14,553 bases of DNA from an uncultured Lachnospiraceae bacterium. Its GTDB lineage: Bacteria > Bacillota_A > Clostridia > Lachnospirales > Lachnospiraceae. The notes under the pieces were generated by a model. The model did no database searches. It was not told the origin of the DNA and was given only the letters and a program-made list of their open reading frames with translations. This document shows, piece after piece, positions 1-7,997 of the stretch. Location of the stretch: contig CAJUGZ010000083.1 of the NCBI GenBank assembly GCA_910585855.1, forward strand, positions 1 through 14,553, read 5' to 3'. Positions within the stretch are counted from its first letter, which is position 1; each line of letters begins with the position of its first letter. The translations under genes were made by a program, and so were the position numbers.

Positions 1-82
1 GTGTTTCCACAGAAGCCCAAGACTTTCTAACCGTTCTCCGAAGTCGCTGGCAAAGAACAGGAGCAAACCGCCTCTCGCTGTT
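1..82 (-). repeat. Partial third copy (C) of the long inverted-repeat element, cut by the window edge
   Basis: Read on the minus strand from 82, this stretch starts AACAG, then carries a 29-nt segment (77-49), then a block (48-10) that aligns with the inside flank of copy B (14276-14239) at about 30 of 38 positions with one gap. Shared pieces include GACTT, GTTAGAA, TCTTG and CTTCTG. In copies A and B the segment at the 77-49 position is the left arm of a perfect hairpin and has nearly the same length (28 nt). Here the arm sequence is almost wholly different. Its partner is not in the window, so it should lie left of position 1. This is a manual alignment of one half-element, so identity as a family member is likely but not certain. 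No gene is seen in 1-154. Confidence 0.55.
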
Positions 83-154
83 GATGGAATAGCGGTAGAA
101 GTTATATTTTATTACAGGACAAGTATTCTGCAAAGTTTAGACATTATTTTTTCT

Positions 155-285
155 GTTCCGGGGTCAAGAAACAGCCAGATACGAAAACGGTGGGCAGCCT
201 GCAGTAACTTTGGAAAAAAGTTAGAACTTCTTGCTTTTTGGAAACCGGAGCAGCAGGCTGCCCACCGTTTTCGTATCTGGCGTCC
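155..285 (+). repeat. Compact long inverted-repeat element, copy A
   Basis: A perfect 28-bp inverted repeat (175-202 against 253-280, 29 bp with the G174-C281 pair) encloses 50 nt. The inner part has AAAAAG/CTTTTT-type complementarity around AGAACTTCT, so a single-stranded copy would fold into a long hairpin with one internal loop. Outside the left arm lies CGGGGTCAAGAAACAG and outside the right arm CGTCC. Both are shared with copy B, which lies in the opposite orientation at the other end of the window. The element begins about 25 bp after the stop codon of the pyrophosphorylase gene. It could help end that transcript, but no T-tract follows the arm on the minus strand, so it is not a standard terminator. 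No protein is encoded here. Confidence 0.85.
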
Positions 286-309
286 TTCCTATCTTCTCAT
301 AAAATCAAG

Positions 310-1533
310 TCATAGTTCAATTCCGTTCTCCTTTAATAATGCCTGCGCACTCTCTACCGAATCAATTCCAGTTCGGTTTTTAATCGGTGCAAACTCCTTA
401 TTTCGAACGACTTCAAAAGGCAGACAATTTTTGGCTAAATGAATCATATCCAATACTAAAGTTTCGAATTTATAACCATTTGGTCGTATCGGACGAATCA
501 GTACACCGTTTTGATCCAAAAAAGGAATCTTTTTTTCTACAATATGTAATGGCATACATTTCTTTACAATCTGCATCAATTCCTCTACACGAAACAGATA
601 ATTTAAAATAACACCAAAGTTATAAGCCGGTTCGCCTTTTTCATCCACCGCTTCCATCAATTCTTTTGTTAATTCATAATATTCCACAATAGAAGGTCTT
701 CCATCCTCTAAGCAGATGACACCAACTTTTTCGTCCGGCGCAGCTTTTTTCACTACTTTTGCACCAACCGCACATTGTCTGGCAATTGTTGCACCAATAA
801 AGACTGGATCGGCAATCCTTTGCAGTACATTATCGACAGCAAAAACATTTAACCATTCAATCCCTTCTTGTTCTACCAATTTTAATACACCACAGCGTTC
901 CATAGAAGCAAACCATCCCCCGTTTCCATTTGGAGAGGTTGACATCTTCCATTTTTCTTCCATATAGATTCTTCCGTTATAATTCGTTGCAGGAGACATT
1001 TCCTGAATAAAAAAAGTCACATAAGAAGGATCGTAGCCAAAATAATTTTTTTCTTTTAAAAATGTTTGTGTCATCTGATCATTTTTATCACTTGTCATAA
1101 TAAACAAATGAATCCAAGAGCCGGTATCTTCTACTACATCTAATAAATTACGAATAATCCGCTCAAAAATATAAACCTCTTTTGTAATTCCAATCGAATA
1201 CATTCCTTTTGGCTGATCCGAGCCAAGCCGAGTTCCCATTCCCCCTGCAAGCAGTACAGCACCAACCTTTCCGTTTTCAATCGCTTTTACTCCAATCTGA
1301 CGAAACTCTTTTTTATGTGCTTCAATCTCATCTAACTGCATTGCTGCTAATGGAGAAATCACACCCTTTGAAATGCTGTTTTTTTGTTCTATTAATTGAA
1401 TGACATCAAAATCGGTAGAAGCAATCTGATCTAACAACATTTTTTGTTCCTGTGCGGAAAGTTCCTGATAATAGTTTAATACATGCTCCTGTCTATATTT
1501 TTTTAAAAGCTGATAGGCTTCCTCATAATTCAT
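310..1533 (-). CDS. UDP-N-acetylhexosamine pyrophosphorylase-like uridylyltransferase (UDPGP type 1 family)
   Basis: Expected to join UTP and a sugar 1-phosphate (GlcNAc-1-P, GalNAc-1-P or a hexose-1-P) into a UDP-sugar and pyrophosphate, in the cytoplasm. The 407-residue protein has the nucleotide-binding signature LLAGGMGTRLGSDQPKG at about residues 94-110. A central block (GNGG.., FAVDNVLQRIADP, VGAKVV, GVICLEDG, VEYYEL) and a C-terminal EFAPIKNRTGIDS resemble the eukaryotic UAP1/AGX family more than bacterial GalU or GlmU. The exact sugar cannot be read from sequence. I chose the ATG at 1533 because AAAGGGGA lies about 9 nt before it. An in-frame TTG at 1578 would add 15 poorly conserved-looking residues and overlap mutS. 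It follows mutS by 38 bp and is probably cotranscribed with it. Confidence 0.85.
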   Translation of the reverse strand: MNYEEAYQLLKKYRQEHVLNYYQELSAQEQKMLLDQIASTDFDVIQLIEQKNSISKGVISPLAAMQLDEIEAHKKEFRQIGVKAIENGKVGAVLLAGGMGTRLGSDQPKGMYSIGITKEVYIFERIIRNLLDVVEDTGSWIHLFIMTSDKNDQMTQTFLKEKNYFGYDPSYVTFFIQEMSPATNYNGRIYMEEKWKMSTSPNGNGGWFASMERCGVLKLVEQEGIEWLNVFAVDNVLQRIADPVFIGATIARQCAVGAKVVKKAAPDEKVGVICLEDGRPSIVEYYELTKELMEAVDEKGEPAYNFGVILNYLFRVEELMQIVKKCMPLHIVEKKIPFLDQNGVLIRPIRPNGYKFETLVLDMIHLAKNCLPFEVVRNKEFAPIKNRTGIDSVESAQALLKENGIEL

Positions 1534-1571
1534 GTGAATCAATCCCCTTTCTTTTTCATTATTATTTATGC

Positions 1572-4262
1572 TTACCAACGATTTTTTACTTTGCTTTGAA
1601 GCTGATACAAGCGATTTAAGGCTTCAATCGGTGTAATATTTCCTAAATCAATCGAAGCAAGCTCCTGAATAATCGTATTATCTGTCATTGTATCAAAAAG
1701 CGACATCTGCCCTAACTCCAGTTCATTGGATAAGTTTTGTTTTTTCTTTCCGTTTTTGTTCTTTTGAACCACAGTATTTTCCATGTTTTTATTTTCATCC
1801 GCTTTTTGAACCGCAATCCCTTTTGCACGTTCTGCAATATCTGCATCACTTAATTCTTCCACTAACTCTTTTGCACGCTCAATGACAAGATCTGGTACAC
1901 CAGCCAGTTTTGCTACCTGAATTCCATAGCTTTTATCTGCACCGCCTTTTATAATTTTCCTGAGAAAAACAATATCGTCCCCCTGTTCTTTTACTGCAAT
2001 ACAATAATTATTGACACCGTTTAATTTTCCCTCCAACTCGGTTAATTCATGGTAATGGGTTGCAAATAGTGTTTTTGCTCCAAGAATTTTGGTATCTCCA
2101 ATATACTCTACCACAGCCCAGGCAATACTCAATCCGTCAAAAGTACTTGTTCCCCTGCCGATCTCATCTAGTACAATCAACGAACGAGCCGTGGCATTTC
2201 GAAGGATATTTGCAACTTCTGTCATTTCTACCATAAAGGTGCTCTGCCCGGAAGCCAAATCATCCGAAGCACCTACCCGAGTAAAAATCCGATCACAAAT
2301 GCTGATTTCTGCTTCGACAGCGGGTACAAAACTTCCTATCTGTGCCAGCAGAACAATCAATGCCGTCTGACGCATATAGGTGGATTTTCCTGCCATATTC
2401 GGTCCGGTAATAATAGCAATTCGATTGGATTGATTGTCTAAAAAAGTATCATTTGCCACAAACATATCATTTGGTATCATCTGTTCTACTACAGGATGAC
2501 GACCATTTTTAATCCGAATCACGCCCTCTTCATTAATTGTTGGACGTACAAACTGATTGTGTTCGGCTACATATGCCAAAGAGGCGAAAACATCCACTTG
2601 CGCAATTGCTTTTGCTGTAGTTTGTATCCGAAGTACTTCGTTTGCTATTTTTTCTCTTATTTCACAAAACAAGTCATACTCCAAAGAAATCAAACGATCC
2701 TCTGCTCCTAAAATCATATCTTCTAACTCTTTTAATTCCGGTGTAATATATCGTTCCGCATTGCTGAGGGTCTGTTTTCTCGTATAATTTTCTGGTACCA
2801 GATTTTGAAAAGAATTTGTGACTTCCAGATAATAGCCAAATACCCGATTATATTTTATTTTTAAATTTTTAATTCCGGTTCGTTCCCTCTCTTTGACTTC
2901 CAAATCGGCAATCCAGTTTTTTCCTTCCGTCTTTGCCTGACGAAGCTTATCCACCTCTTCATGATATCCATTTTTAATAATACCGCCTTCTCGAATCACA
3001 ATCGGCGGTTCTTCTGCAATCGAATTTTTAATTAAAGTACAGATATCCTCCAATGAATCCATCTGCTCCCATAGTTCTTTTAACAGTTCGCTTTGAAAAC
3101 CGGCTAAAAGATACTTAATATGAGGAATCATTTCTAAGGAAGTCTGAAAGGCAATAAAATCCCTTGGATTAGCAGTTTTATAACTGATTCGTCCAATTAA
3201 ACGCTCTAAATCATAAATCGGATGCAAATATTCTCTGATTTCTTCCCGAGTAATTAGATTTTGATTCAGTTCTTCTATGGCATCCTGCCTTCGTTCAATT
3301 TCTGTTTTTGAAATTAGGGGCTGTTCCATATAATTTCTTAGTGTTCTAGCTCCCATTGCCGTTTTCGTTTTATCTAACACCCAAAGTAAAGAGCCTCGTT
3401 TTTGTTTTTCCCGCAAAGTTTCTGTCAACTCTAAATTTCTTCTGGTAGAAGTATCTAAAATCATATATCTGGAAGTAGAATATGGAATTAAGGTAGTTAA
3501 ATGCAGCAATGAGTTTTTTTGTGTTTCAAGCAGATATAAAAGTAAAGAACCTGCCGCAATAATGCCGCAGTGATATGCTTCTAATCCAAGTCCGTTTAAA
3601 CTTGCAATATGAAAATGTTCCTTTAATGAATGGACGCAGGTTTCTTCATTAAAATATCGGGATTCTAAACAAGAAACTGTTATTTTATAGCGTTCCCGCA
3701 TCTCTTTTATTTCTGCTTCGTTGGCACAAAATGCCTGATTGCAGATCATTTCAGAAGGCTGAAATTTATTAATTTCATCCATCAGTGTATGTAAATCATT
3801 TACTTCTGTTACATAATAATCCCCTGTTGTAATATCCACGACTGAAATACCATAAGTATCACCAATACAGACAACAGACATCAGATAATTATTTTTTGAT
3901 TCATCCAAAGCCTCTGTACTAATTGTAGTCCCCGGCGTTACAACCCGAATCACATCCCGCCTTACAATTCCCTTTGCCTGTTTTGGATCTTCCATTTGCT
4001 CACAGATTGCAACTTTATATCCCTTTTTCACCAATCGGTTTAAATAAACATCCACTGCATGATAGGGGACACCGCACATCGGCGCTCGTTCTTCCAATCC
4101 ACAGCTTTTTCCAGTTAATGTTATCTCTAGTTCTTTCGAAACAGTCAGTGCGTCATCAAAAAACATTTCATAAAAATCGCCCAAACGGTAGAAGAGGATA
4201 CAGTCGGGATACTGTTTTTTGGTTTCTATGTACTGCTGCATCATTGGTGTTAATTGTGCCAC
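1572..4262 (-). CDS. mutS: DNA mismatch repair protein MutS
   Basis: Recognises mismatches and small loops in DNA as a dimer and recruits the downstream repair machinery in an ATP-dependent way. The 896-residue length is within the usual 850-900 range. The mismatch-reading Phe-X-Glu is F30-Y31-E32. The ATPase domain has Walker A GPNMAGKST at 620-628, Walker B LIVLDE ending at D699-E700, and FATHYHEL near 733-740. QMSLFD at 852-857 in the linker before the C-terminal helices matches a sliding-clamp (beta) binding motif. The start is a GTG preceded by AAGGAG at 9 nt. mutL, a frequent partner, is not next to it in this window. The gene is first in a two-gene unit with the pyrophosphorylase, behind a terminator that separates it from the HAD gene. 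Confidence 0.98.
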   Translation of the reverse strand: MAQLTPMMQQYIETKKQYPDCILFYRLGDFYEMFFDDALTVSKELEITLTGKSCGLEERAPMCGVPYHAVDVYLNRLVKKGYKVAICEQMEDPKQAKGIVRRDVIRVVTPGTTISTEALDESKNNYLMSVVCIGDTYGISVVDITTGDYYVTEVNDLHTLMDEINKFQPSEMICNQAFCANEAEIKEMRERYKITVSCLESRYFNEETCVHSLKEHFHIASLNGLGLEAYHCGIIAAGSLLLYLLETQKNSLLHLTTLIPYSTSRYMILDTSTRRNLELTETLREKQKRGSLLWVLDKTKTAMGARTLRNYMEQPLISKTEIERRQDAIEELNQNLITREEIREYLHPIYDLERLIGRISYKTANPRDFIAFQTSLEMIPHIKYLLAGFQSELLKELWEQMDSLEDICTLIKNSIAEEPPIVIREGGIIKNGYHEEVDKLRQAKTEGKNWIADLEVKERERTGIKNLKIKYNRVFGYYLEVTNSFQNLVPENYTRKQTLSNAERYITPELKELEDMILGAEDRLISLEYDLFCEIREKIANEVLRIQTTAKAIAQVDVFASLAYVAEHNQFVRPTINEEGVIRIKNGRHPVVEQMIPNDMFVANDTFLDNQSNRIAIITGPNMAGKSTYMRQTALIVLLAQIGSFVPAVEAEISICDRIFTRVGASDDLASGQSTFMVEMTEVANILRNATARSLIVLDEIGRGTSTFDGLSIAWAVVEYIGDTKILGAKTLFATHYHELTELEGKLNGVNNYCIAVKEQGDDIVFLRKIIKGGADKSYGIQVAKLAGVPDLVIERAKELVEELSDADIAERAKGIAVQKADENKNMENTVVQKNKNGKKKQNLSNELELGQMSLFDTMTDNTIIQELASIDLGNITPIEALNRLYQLQSKVKNRW

Positions 4263-4312
4263 AATTTCATACTCCTTTTCTTAGTTTTTACTTCATTTGT
4301 CCTACTATTTAT

Positions 4313-4341
4313 AGTTTAAATCGAAATGCGGCTATTTTCAA
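4313..4341 (-). promoter_or_regulatory. Possible mutS promoter
   Basis: On the minus strand TTGAAA (4341-4336, 5 of 6 to the -35 consensus) is followed after 17 nt by TAAACT (4318-4313, 4 of 6 to the -10 consensus), just downstream of the HAD-gene terminator and about 50 nt before the mutS GTG. An overlapping TATAAA gives an alternative -10, but without a good -35 at the proper distance. The region is AT-rich, so chance matches are likely. Confidence 0.35.
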
Positions 4342-4394
4342 CTATTTTTTTATTTTTTCTACAGAATATAAATTGAGTAAAGACGCCAAAATAC

Positions 4395-4452
4395 AAAAAA
4401 AGGTCTGCTCCGGGCTCGCTTATACTTAGCTGACGACCCTCTGCAGACCTTT
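4395..4452 (-). terminator. Intrinsic terminator after the miaB-HAD unit
   Basis: A perfect 10-bp stem, AAAGGTCTGC (4452-4443 read on the minus strand) against GCAGACCTTT (4408-4399), encloses a 34-nt loop and is followed by further U residues in minus-strand RNA. It lies 20 bp beyond the HAD stop codon. The loop is long for a terminator and has short internal G/C complementarity (GGG at 4412-4414, CCC at 4437-4439). The gap 4263-4472 holds only this and the mutS leader. Confidence 0.75.
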
Positions 4453-4472
4453 GATAGCACCATCCTCCTCCT

Positions 4473-5075
4473 TTATTCCTTTTCTAATAACCGTTCCAAT
4501 TCCTCCCTTGCCTGCTTATAATTTTCAAATAAAATCCCAGAAAATCCACAAGCAATCGCTCCATCTACGTTTTCCTTTCTATCATCCAAAAACACCGCTT
4601 CCTTTGGCAAAATCTGATAAGTATCCGCTAAATATTGATAAATCCCCGGGTTAGGCTTTGTCATTTCTACCTGATAAGAAACGACAATCCCATCCACATC
4701 TGAAAGAAACGGATAAATCTTAGAATTTGCTTCAAAAGCCTGCTGACCATAATTCGAAAGAATAAATACCTGATACCCCCGCCGCTTTAATTCCAAAATC
4801 CAAAGATGCGAATATTCATATACTCCGGTAACTACTGTAATTTGATCCCAAAGTAAATCCACTTCCCGTTCCATTCCGGGTACTGCTTTTTTAAACAATT
4901 CTCGAATTTCTTGATTCCCAATCGGTTTTGCGTCACATTCTTCCCATAATCCCGAAAAAATATTTGCTTGAAACCGTTCGATCACTTCTTTGGAAAATCC
5001 AAGTTTTTTCATTCCTTCTATTGGATGAAATTCTACTAAAACTTTTCCTAAATCAAATACTACCGCTCGAATCAT
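4473..5075 (-). CDS. HAD-superfamily hydrolase, YihX-like sugar-phosphatase type
   Basis: A 200-residue Rossmann-fold phosphatase of the HAD subfamily IA type. All four motifs are visible: motif I VVFDLGKVL with nucleophile D8, motif II ILSNYG with S107, motif III K140 in MTKPNPG, and motif IV VFLDDRKEN with D164-D165. The usual second Asp of motif I (D-x-D) is replaced by Gly10, as in the E. coli YihX group (FDLGNV), which dephosphorylates sugar phosphates. The helical cap lies between residues 15 and 85. The substrate here is unknown. The ATG at 5075 is preferred over an in-frame TTG at 5081: AAGGA lies 11 nt before the ATG. The start sits 2 bp after the miaB stop, so the two genes are almost certainly translated from one transcript. 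A terminator follows. Confidence 0.9.
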   Translation of the reverse strand: MIRAVVFDLGKVLVEFHPIEGMKKLGFSKEVIERFQANIFSGLWEECDAKPIGNQEIRELFKKAVPGMEREVDLLWDQITVVTGVYEYSHLWILELKRRGYQVFILSNYGQQAFEANSKIYPFLSDVDGIVVSYQVEMTKPNPGIYQYLADTYQILPKEAVFLDDRKENVDGAIACGFSGILFENYKQAREELERLLEKE

Positions 5076-5077
5076 AA

Positions 5078-6526
5078 TCAATCACATCCTTCTCCAATAT
5101 AATAAAATCCTTTTGCTTCTGTCAGTTTCACCGGAACTATTTTCCCTATCAACTCCGCTCCTCCGACAAGATGAACAACAGTATTATTATTCAATCGTCC
5201 CGTTACCATTTCAGGATTTTGTATATTTTGTTCTTCTATCAGAACCAATTCTGTCTTTCCTAACGCCTTTTTCGTCAATTCAGAAGAAATTTTCTGCACT
5301 TCCATAAGAAGCCGTTCAAACCGCTCTTTTACTATTTCTTCCGGTATTTGATCCTCCATTTCGGCAGCAGGTGTACCAGATCGTTTAGAATAAATAAATG
5401 TAAATGCACTGTCATATCGAACCCGTCGAACTACATCCAGTGTTTCTAAAAAATCCTCTTCTGTTTCTCCGGGAAATCCAACAATAATATCCGTAGTAAT
5501 TGAAATATCTGGCATCGCTGTCCGAATTTTTTCTACTAGTGCCAAATATTGTTCTTTTGTATACCGCCGATTCATTCTTTTTAAAATCCTTGTGCTTCCA
5601 GATTGAATCGGAAGATGAATCTGTCTGCATATTTTCTTAGACTGTGCCATTACCGCAATCAATTCATCCGACAAATCCTTTGGATGAGGTGTCATAAACC
5701 GAATCCGCTCTATTCCTTCCACTTCCTCTACTTTCTGTAAAAGCTGTGCAAAAGTAATCGGCTTTTCTAATGTTTTTCCATAAGAATTGACATTTTGTCC
5801 AAGCAGCATAATCTCTATTACCCCATCTGCTGCCAAATGCTCTATTTCACTAATAATATCCCCCGGCTCTCTGCTTCGCTCCCGCCCTCGAACATAAGGT
5901 ACAATACAATAACTGCAGAAATTATTACAGCCAAACATAATATTCACACCAGATTTAAACAAAAACTTCCTTTGATTCGGCAAATCTTCTACAATTTTCT
6001 CCGTATCTGTCCAAACCTCAATTGTCTGCTTTTGTGTCTGAATCTGTCGATCTAAAAGTTCTGCCAACTGATAAATATTATGTGTGCCAAATACAATATC
6101 CACAAAACGATAACTTTTCTTAATCGTTTCTATTTCATCCTTTTCCTGCATCATACAGCCGCAAATTGCAATTTTCATCTTAGGATTTTTCCTTTTTAAT
6201 GTCTGTAAAAATCCAAGTCTTCCATAAACCTTCTGATTTGCATTTTCCCGTACCGTACAAGTATTATAAATTACCAAATCTGCCTTTTCCGAATCATCTT
6301 CCTGATAGCCAATAGCTTTTAATACTCCCATCAGCTTTTCTGAATCCCGTGCATTCATCTGACACCCAAAGGTCTGAATACATGCGGTCGGGCGACGTTT
6401 GTTTTCCCTTTCAAACTCCCAAACCCACTCCCGGCATTTTGCCATAAAATAGTATTGCCTATCTGGTTCATTTACGGGAGGCTCTGCATTTATATCTATT
6501 TTATCGAAATCAATTTCATTATACAT
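5078..6526 (-). CDS. miaB: tRNA-2-methylthio-N6-dimethylallyladenosine synthase MiaB
   Basis: A radical-SAM methylthiotransferase that converts i6A37 to ms2i6A37 in tRNAs reading UNN codons. The 482 residues divide into an N-terminal extension (1-45), an MTTase domain with cluster cysteines C55 (TFGCQMN), C90 (YNTCTVRENA) and C124 (ICGCMMQ), a radical-SAM domain with CNNFCSYC (C200, C204, C207), and a C-terminal TRAM domain from about 415. The CNNFCSYCIVPYVRG string and the TFGCQMN start identify MiaB rather than MtaB or RimO. The N-terminal extension of about 45 residues is longer than in E. coli MiaB. The start is ATG, with AAGGGG about 14 nt upstream and a closer, weaker AAGAG. It is the first gene after the proA terminator. 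Confidence 0.96.
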   Translation of the reverse strand: MYNEIDFDKIDINAEPPVNEPDRQYYFMAKCREWVWEFERENKRRPTACIQTFGCQMNARDSEKLMGVLKAIGYQEDDSEKADLVIYNTCTVRENANQKVYGRLGFLQTLKRKNPKMKIAICGCMMQEKDEIETIKKSYRFVDIVFGTHNIYQLAELLDRQIQTQKQTIEVWTDTEKIVEDLPNQRKFLFKSGVNIMFGCNNFCSYCIVPYVRGRERSREPGDIISEIEHLAADGVIEIMLLGQNVNSYGKTLEKPITFAQLLQKVEEVEGIERIRFMTPHPKDLSDELIAVMAQSKKICRQIHLPIQSGSTRILKRMNRRYTKEQYLALVEKIRTAMPDISITTDIIVGFPGETEEDFLETLDVVRRVRYDSAFTFIYSKRSGTPAAEMEDQIPEEIVKERFERLLMEVQKISSELTKKALGKTELVLIEEQNIQNPEMVTGRLNNNTVVHLVGGAELIGKIVPVKLTEAKGFYYIGEGCD

Positions 6527-6553
6527 TTCTCTTAACTTTTCCCCTTTCTATCA

Positions 6554-6565
6554 TATAGTTTAAAT
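6554..6565 (-). promoter_or_regulatory. ATTTAAACTATA box before miaB, also present before mutS
   Basis: The 12-nt sequence ATTTAAACTATA occurs 28 nt upstream of the miaB start and again at 4321-4310 upstream of mutS, each followed by an ATAG end (TATGATAG and TAAATAG respectively). The overlap with TATGAT (5 of 6 to a -10 box) suggests promoter core sequence, but no convincing -35 is seen at the right spacing before miaB. It could be a shared -10 region or part of a duplicated intergenic segment. Confidence 0.3.
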
Positions 6566-6613
6566 TTCCCACAGCAGAGGGGGACTTTTCCTTGAAAAGG
6601 ACGCCAAAATTGG

Positions 6614-6646
6614 AAAAAAGGTCTGTACCAAATTCGGAATAGACCT
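6614..6646 (-). terminator. Intrinsic terminator after proA
   Basis: In minus-strand RNA AGGUCU (6646-6641) pairs with AGACCU (6624-6619), extended by an interrupted U-A/CC-GG stem around a GAAUUU loop, and is followed by a run of U (6618-6614). It lies 55 bp after the proA stop. A second, outer perfect inverted repeat, AGGACGC (6598-6604) with GCGTCCT (6661-6667), encloses the whole hairpin. Confidence 0.75.
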
Positions 6647-6700
6647 GCCTTCCGCTTTCTGCGTCCTCCCCATGAAAAAATTTATGAATCAATCCTTCTC

Positions 6701-7942
6701 TTATGGTCGAATCTGCCCATCCCCATAGATCACATATTTTAAAGTAGTCAATTCCTTCAATCCCATAGGTCCTCTGGCATGGAGTTTCTGTGTACTAATC
6801 CCAATCTCTGCTCCAAACCCAAATTCAAACCCATCCGTAAATCGAGTAGAAGCATTGACATAGACGGCTGCTGCATCAATCTCATTTAAAAATCGCTCTG
6901 CATGTCGATAATCCTGTGTAATAATCGCCTCTGAATGTTTTGTATTATATCGATTGATATGTACAATCGCCTCCTCAAATGTATCCACAATTTTCAAAGA
7001 AATAATATAATCCAAATATTCTGTTCCCCAATCTTCTTCTGTAGCTGCCGTAATCGAAGGCAAAATCTCTCTAGCCCGTTCATCCCCTCGAATCTCGACC
7101 TGCTTCTGATCCAGCCTCTCTTTTAACAAAGGCAAAAAATCAGATGCAATCTTTGCACTTACCACAAGTGATTCACAGGCATTGCAGACACCGATTCGCT
7201 GAGTTTTCGCATTATCAATAATCTCTAATGCCATCTTAAAGTCAGCCGTATCATCCACAAAAACATGGCAATTCCCTGTTCCGGTTTCAATTACAGGAAT
7301 CGTACTATTCTCTAAAACCGACTGAATCAGCCCTGCACTTCCACGAGGAATCAATACATCCACATAAGAGTTCATCCGCATCAATTCCAAAGTGGTTTCC
7401 CGCTTTGTATCCGTAATCAAAAGAAGTGCATCCTCCGGCAGTCCCTCTTTTTTTAGTGCCTCCCGAATCACCTCCACAATTTTTTGATTCGAATAAATCG
7501 CATCACTTCCTCCCTTTAAAATACAAACATTCCCGGACTTAAAACAAAGCCCAAATGCATCCGCCGTCACATTCGGTCTGGCTTCATAAATAATTCCAAT
7601 CACACCAAGAGGAACTCTTCTCTGTCCTATCCGAAGCCCATTCGGACGAAGTTTCATCCCGACCCCTTCTCCAATCGGATCTTCCAAATCAGCTACCTGC
7701 AAAAGCCCTTCTGCCATCCCCTTTACCCGTTCTTCAGAAAGCCGAAGCCGATCCAAAAGAGCTGCTCGCATCCCATTCTCCTTTGCCCGCAAAAGATCCA
7801 TTTCATTTGCATCCAAAATTTCAGCCATACTCTGTACCAAAGCCGCTGCCGCCGCCCGAAGCCCCCTATTTTTCTCTATACATCCCAAAAGAGCAACCAT
7901 AGGTTCTGCTGCCTTCGCTCGAATCCCCAACTCTTTTAACAT
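6701..7942 (-). CDS. proA: Gamma-glutamyl phosphate reductase (glutamate-5-semialdehyde dehydrogenase)
   Basis: Second step of proline synthesis: NADPH-dependent reduction of gamma-glutamyl phosphate to glutamate 5-semialdehyde, which cyclises to pyrroline-5-carboxylate. The 413-residue length is typical. Family marks are VPLGVIGIIYEARPNVTADAF at about 110-130, SGNVCILKGGSDA at 136-148, the catalytic cysteine C253 in RIGVCNACES, VHINRYNTKHSEAI at 327-340, and GFGAEIGISTQKLHARGPMG near 375-394. The ATG at 7942 has a strong GAGGAGG 7 nt upstream. An open upstream extension to 8020 would overlap the folate gene and carries no family sequence. It is the last gene of the run and ends before a terminator. 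Its pathway partner proB is in the same run but three genes earlier. Confidence 0.97.
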   Translation of the reverse strand: MLKELGIRAKAAEPMVALLGCIEKNRGLRAAAAALVQSMAEILDANEMDLLRAKENGMRAALLDRLRLSEERVKGMAEGLLQVADLEDPIGEGVGMKLRPNGLRIGQRRVPLGVIGIIYEARPNVTADAFGLCFKSGNVCILKGGSDAIYSNQKIVEVIREALKKEGLPEDALLLITDTKRETTLELMRMNSYVDVLIPRGSAGLIQSVLENSTIPVIETGTGNCHVFVDDTADFKMALEIIDNAKTQRIGVCNACESLVVSAKIASDFLPLLKERLDQKQVEIRGDERAREILPSITAATEEDWGTEYLDYIISLKIVDTFEEAIVHINRYNTKHSEAIITQDYRHAERFLNEIDAAAVYVNASTRFTDGFEFGFGAEIGISTQKLHARGPMGLKELTTLKYVIYGDGQIRP

Positions 7943-7997
7943 AAAATTTCCTCCTCTTATCTTTTTATCAAACTTATTTCCATCTCTTATTTTCCAT

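Noticed and set aside
2..442. A plus-strand frame open for about 146 codons through copies C and A
   Set aside because: It has no ATG, GTG or TTG start with a ribosome-binding site, crosses both hairpin arms and runs antisense into the pyrophosphorylase gene. Frame openness follows from the repeat sequence.
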